This document shows positions 61,550 through 64,000 of a stretch of DNA of 64,000 nucleotides, in pieces (positions within the stretch are counted from its first letter, which is position 1; each line of letters opens with the position of its first letter). This DNA comes from Verrucomicrobium sp. BvORR106 (lineage in GTDB: Bacteria > Verrucomicrobiota > Verrucomicrobiia > Verrucomicrobiales > Verrucomicrobiaceae): positions 1-64,000 of the forward strand of contig NZ_BATR01000118.1 of assembly GCF_000739655.1 (NCBI RefSeq). Direction: 5' to 3'. The notes beneath the pieces are model-generated. The model saw only the letters and a list, made by a program, of their open reading frames with translations, had not been told where the DNA came from and ran no database searches. The translations under genes were made by a program, and so were the position numbers.

Positions 61550-61585
61550 CCTGCTCCCAGAGGTGGGAAGCAGGGCTCCAAAGGA
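61550..61585 (-). terminator. Rho-independent terminator of the aldolase gene
   Basis: Minus strand: CCCTGCT.CCC / GGG.AGCAGGG stem followed by a TTCTTTCTT tail, 26 bases past the stop at 61611. Confidence 0.8.
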
Positions 61586-61610
61586 GAGGCAAGATGTGCC
61601 TGATGAAGGA

Positions 61611-62642
61611 CTACACCGTGCCGTAGATGGTGCGGCCGGTGCTGCGAAGGTCATCGCAAGCCTGCTGGAGGCGCTTGGCGAGGCCGACTTCCGCTTTCTT
61701 CAGATAGCCACGGGGATCGTAGAGCTTCTTGTCACCCACTTCGCCGTCGATCTTGAGAACGCCGTCGTAGTTCTTGAACATGTGCTCCGCGATGGGGCGG
61801 GTGAAGGCGTACTGGGTGTCCGTGTCGATGTTCATCTTGATGACGCCGTAGTCGAGCGTCTCACGGATTTCTTCCAGCGGGGTGCCGGAACCGCCGTGGA
61901 ACACGAGGTCCATCTCAGCGTCAGCGCCGTACTTGGCCGTCACTGCAGCCTGACCGTCACGCAGGATGGTCGGCTTGAGCTTCACTGCGCCTGGCTTGTA
62001 GGCGCCATGAACGTTGCCAAAGGTGGCGGCGAACATGAACTGGCCAATGCCGCTGAGGGACTCGTACACTTCCACCATGTCCTCAGGGGTGGTGTAGAGT
62101 TTTTCATTCGGCTGATCGCCATGGTCCACGCCGTCTTCCTCACCACCGACCACGCCGGCTTCGACTTCGAGGATGATTTCGTTGGCCACGCACTCGGCAA
62201 GGAGCGCCTTGGAAAGCTTCATGTTCTCTTCAAGTGGCAGCTCAGAGGCGTCCAGCATGTGGGAGTTGAAGAGGTTGCCTTTGCCAGCGGCGCGGCGGGC
62301 GGCCGTGGCGGCAATGAGGGGTTTGAGGAAAGTGTCCACCTTCTTGGGCTGGCAGTGGTCGGTATGGAGCGCCACGAGCACGTTGTAACGCTCGGCCAGG
62401 GTGTGGGCGGCTTCCGCCAGCACGATGGCTCCCAGGGCCATGTCCTTGACCGAAGTTCCGGAGGCGAACTCGCCACCGCCGGTGCTCACCTGGATGATGC
62501 CGTCGGACTTGGCGTCTGCAAATGCCTTGAGCGCGCCATTGATGGTCGTGATGGAGGTCACGTTGATGGCGGGATACGCATATCCGCCCTCCTGGGCGGC
62601 AGCCAGCATGGCGCGGTATTGGGCAGGTGTAGCAATAGGCAT
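61611..62642 (-). CDS. fbaA: Class II fructose-bisphosphate aldolase
   Basis: About 343 residues from ATG 62642 ('MPIATPAQYRAMLAAAQEGG'); an ATG four codons upstream is possible. The metal- and substrate-binding segments are 'LVALHTDHCQPKKVDTFLKP', 'ILEVEAGVVGGEEDGVDHGD', 'AATFGNVHGAYKPGAVKL', 'MDLVFHGGSGTPLEEIRETL' and 'GVIKMNIDTDTQYAF'. It cleaves fructose-1,6-bisphosphate into DHAP and glyceraldehyde-3-phosphate, using zinc, in glycolysis and gluconeogenesis. Confidence 0.95.
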   Translation of the reverse strand: MPIATPAQYRAMLAAAQEGGYAYPAINVTSITTINGALKAFADAKSDGIIQVSTGGGEFASGTSVKDMALGAIVLAEAAHTLAERYNVLVALHTDHCQPKKVDTFLKPLIAATAARRAAGKGNLFNSHMLDASELPLEENMKLSKALLAECVANEIILEVEAGVVGGEEDGVDHGDQPNEKLYTTPEDMVEVYESLSGIGQFMFAATFGNVHGAYKPGAVKLKPTILRDGQAAVTAKYGADAEMDLVFHGGSGTPLEEIRETLDYGVIKMNIDTDTQYAFTRPIAEHMFKNYDGVLKIDGEVGDKKLYDPRGYLKKAEVGLAKRLQQACDDLRSTGRTIYGTV

Positions 62643-62742
62643 AGGCCCATCCATAGAGCAGAATTCGGGCCGCCGCAACCCGCAAGACCCTTCACGAGAT
62701 TGCAACTTTTCTGTTTTGGAAGTGTTTCCTCAGCTTGTGAAG

Positions 62743-63639
62743 ATGAAGTTGCCCTTGTCCAGCGTTGCGTTTTACACCAGCATGCTAATGGTCTTCTCCA
62801 TGAGAAGAGCGGCAGCAGTAGCAGCCATGGGGATCACCTTCGTGATGATGGGAGGCCCTGCCAACTTGCCTGCTCAGGGGCCACGTACGCCAGAGGGTGG
62901 ATCGGAAGGGGGCGGCCCCGGACCTGGTCCTGGACCAAGGCCCCCCAAATCCGGTATGGACGGCAAGGATCGTGACCGTGACCGGGATGGCCGGTCTGGA
63001 TTTGGCCGTGGCGGCGACCGGGATCGCATGGATGCCTTTCGCACCATGACCGAAGAAGAACGTCAGCAGGTGCGTGACGCCTTTGAAAAAGCTTGGCAGA
63101 ACCCTGCAGTCACGGCGGCGCGGGAACGGTACCAGAAAGCCAATGACGAATACCGTGAAACGCTGCAAAAGGCGCTCAAGGAAGCTGACCCTGCGGCGGT
63201 GGAATTGCTGGAGAAGCACAAGCCCAAGGGAGGTCCCTTCGGGATGATGCCGATGCCGGACCCGAATGATCCAGAGTTTGTAAAAAAAGCCGTCAACCGA
63301 CTGGGAATGGAGCTGCATGCTCTCTCCCGGTCCGAGAATCGCCGTTTCCCCACGAAGGAGATTGCGGAGAAAGTACAGGCTGATCCTGCCGTCAAAGCGG
63401 GGATTGAGGCGCTCGAGAAAGCTCCGCCTGCTGGGCGGTTAGAGGCTTGGGGCAAGCTGGTCGGTATCGTCCAGGAAGTAGCTCGCAAAGAAATGCCCGT
63501 GCAAGAAGGCGGTTGGCGTCCGGGACCGGGTGGTCCAGGACCTGGACCAGGGGGGCCTCCTGGTCCGCCGCCTTTTGATGATCGGCGCCCAGAGGGGCGT
63601 CCAGAGCCGGGCCCTGATGCAGGTCCCCGCAGCAGGTAA
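62743..63639 (+). CDS. Exported Pro/Gly-rich protein
   Basis: About 298 residues from ATG 62743; an ATG at 62800 ('MRRAAAVAAMGITFVMMGGP') is an alternative that still gives a signal peptide. The mature protein has a low-complexity Gly/Pro/Arg/Asp start ('DRDRDRDGRSGFGRGGDRDR'), then helical sequence ('MTEEERQQVRDAFEKAWQNP', 'ARERYQKANDEYRETLQKAL') and a Pro/Gly-rich tail. The helices recall Spy/CpxP-like periplasmic proteins, but I do not assign the family. Confidence 0.65.
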   Translation: MKLPLSSVAFYTSMLMVFSMRRAAAVAAMGITFVMMGGPANLPAQGPRTPEGGSEGGGPGPGPGPRPPKSGMDGKDRDRDRDGRSGFGRGGDRDRMDAFRTMTEEERQQVRDAFEKAWQNPAVTAARERYQKANDEYRETLQKALKEADPAAVELLEKHKPKGGPFGMMPMPDPNDPEFVKKAVNRLGMELHALSRSENRRFPTKEIAEKVQADPAVKAGIEALEKAPPAGRLEAWGKLVGIVQEVARKEMPVQEGGWRPGPGGPGPGPGGPPGPPPFDDRRPEGRPEPGPDAGPRSR

Positions 63640-63695
63640 GAGGCTGCCCAATTCTGATCGTCCTGCGTGCTTGCGCCGCGCCTTGGCGGGCGCGC

Positions 63696-64000
63696 TCAGG
63701 GCGTAGGGCTCTTTGGCCAGCAGGCGTCCAGGATCTCCTCCTGGATGCGGTGCATCTCTGTGCGCTCCGCAGGCTCATAGTCGCTCCAGCCTGCTAGATG
63801 CAGGAGGCCATGTACGATGTAGCGGGCTACTTCACGCTCATAGCTCTCGCTGTGCTCGGCGGCTTGCTTCTCGGCAGTGTCGAGACTGATGAGGATCTCG
63901 CCGTGGTGAAAGGTAATCACGTCTGTCGGAGTCGGATCATCAAGAAACTCACCGTGGACCTTGGTAATGGTCCGGTCTGAAACAAGGATGAACTCCACCT
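63696..64000 (-). CDS. ybeY: rRNA maturation endoribonuclease YbeY, N-terminus outside window
   Basis: The frame is open to the right edge; 'EFILVSDRTITKVHGEFLDD' and 'PTDVITFHHGEILIS' match YbeY after its start, so the first ~40 residues lie beyond the window. The metal motif is 'YIVHGLLHLAGWSDYEPAER': two of the three usual histidines (HGxLHLxGYDH) are present, while the third is replaced near 'WSDY'. YbeY processes 16S rRNA 3' ends and checks ribosomes. The substitution could weaken zinc binding. Confidence 0.85.
   Translation of the reverse strand, partial: VEFILVSDRTITKVHGEFLDDPTPTDVITFHHGEILISLDTAEKQAAEHSESYEREVARYIVHGLLHLAGWSDYEPAERTEMHRIQEEILDACWPKSPTP

Noticed and set aside
61503-62975. 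490-codon plus-strand frame over the aldolase gene
   Set aside because: Antisense shadow; the minus-strand product is an unmistakable class II aldolase.
1-64000. tRNA, rRNA, SRP RNA or tmRNA genes
   Set aside because: No cloverleaf, rRNA conserved segment or SRP RNA tetraloop pattern was recognised in the gaps between genes; reading by eye could miss a divergent one.

Overview
The window looks like a chromosomal segment of a Verrucomicrobiota bacterium, probably close to the Verrucomicrobium/Prosthecobacter group. This is inferred from gene content: the paired large secreted cytochrome-c/DUF1549/DUF1553 protein and DUF1501 protein, many TAT or lipoprotein signal peptides, several lineage-type hypothetical proteins, and a G+C-rich composition apart from one AT-richer island. 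No rRNA, tRNA, CRISPR array or intact transposase was seen.

Left part (1-10.8 kb): the 3' end of a family-4 glycosyltransferase, a SRPBCC protein, a TAT-exported polysaccharide pyruvyl transferase-like protein, a small zinc-finger/HNH-like protein, a fosmidomycin-resistance-type exporter and an AraC regulator. Divergent from that regulator is a tightly coupled four-gene operon (5885-9702). It encodes a heme-oxygenase-like diiron enzyme, a fatty acid desaturase, a BtaA-like (DUF3419) aminocarboxypropyl transferase and a GNAT-like protein. I read it as a candidate pathway for an unusual modified aminolipid, and it is the most interesting locus here.

10.9-31.8 kb: the DUF1549/DUF1553 and DUF1501 pair (the latter frameshifted), a P-loop kinase-like protein, beta-carbonic anhydrase, a secreted alpha-toroid protein, a YdjY protein, then core metabolism: acyl carrier protein, a lipid A-type acyltransferase, an M42 peptidase, an AEC transporter, a LysM protein with what looks like a dead L,D-transpeptidase domain, accA, a DUF155/RMD1-like protein, a polysaccharide deacetylase lipoprotein and ffh. 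A cluster of five hairpins follows ffh.

31.8-44.1 kb: small proteins, a broken TonB-dependent receptor, a frameshifted G8/beta-helix/formylglycine-enzyme-like fusion protein, cytochrome P460, a Gfo/Idh/MocA dehydrogenase plus sugar isomerase pair with a divergent AraC regulator, and then an AT-richer island with an RHS remnant, small orphan genes and direct repeats.

44.1-53.4 kb: a light-signalling operon on the minus strand. Heme oxygenase makes biliverdin for a bacteriophytochrome kinase, followed by two response-regulator proteins, a methyltransferase and a DACNV-type protein that keeps diadenylate-cyclase motifs. A separate histidine kinase is divergent from it.

53.4-64 kb: an outer-membrane barrel protein, a TetR regulator with a palindromic operator, a large MscS channel, Sel1 and SGNH proteins, an SDR enzyme, a ROK kinase without its zinc cysteines, class II fructose-bisphosphate aldolase, a proline/glycine-rich exported protein and the 3' end of ybeY. 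Three genes carry lesions whose lengths fit one missing base each, so either local gene decay or homopolymer sequencing error should be considered.
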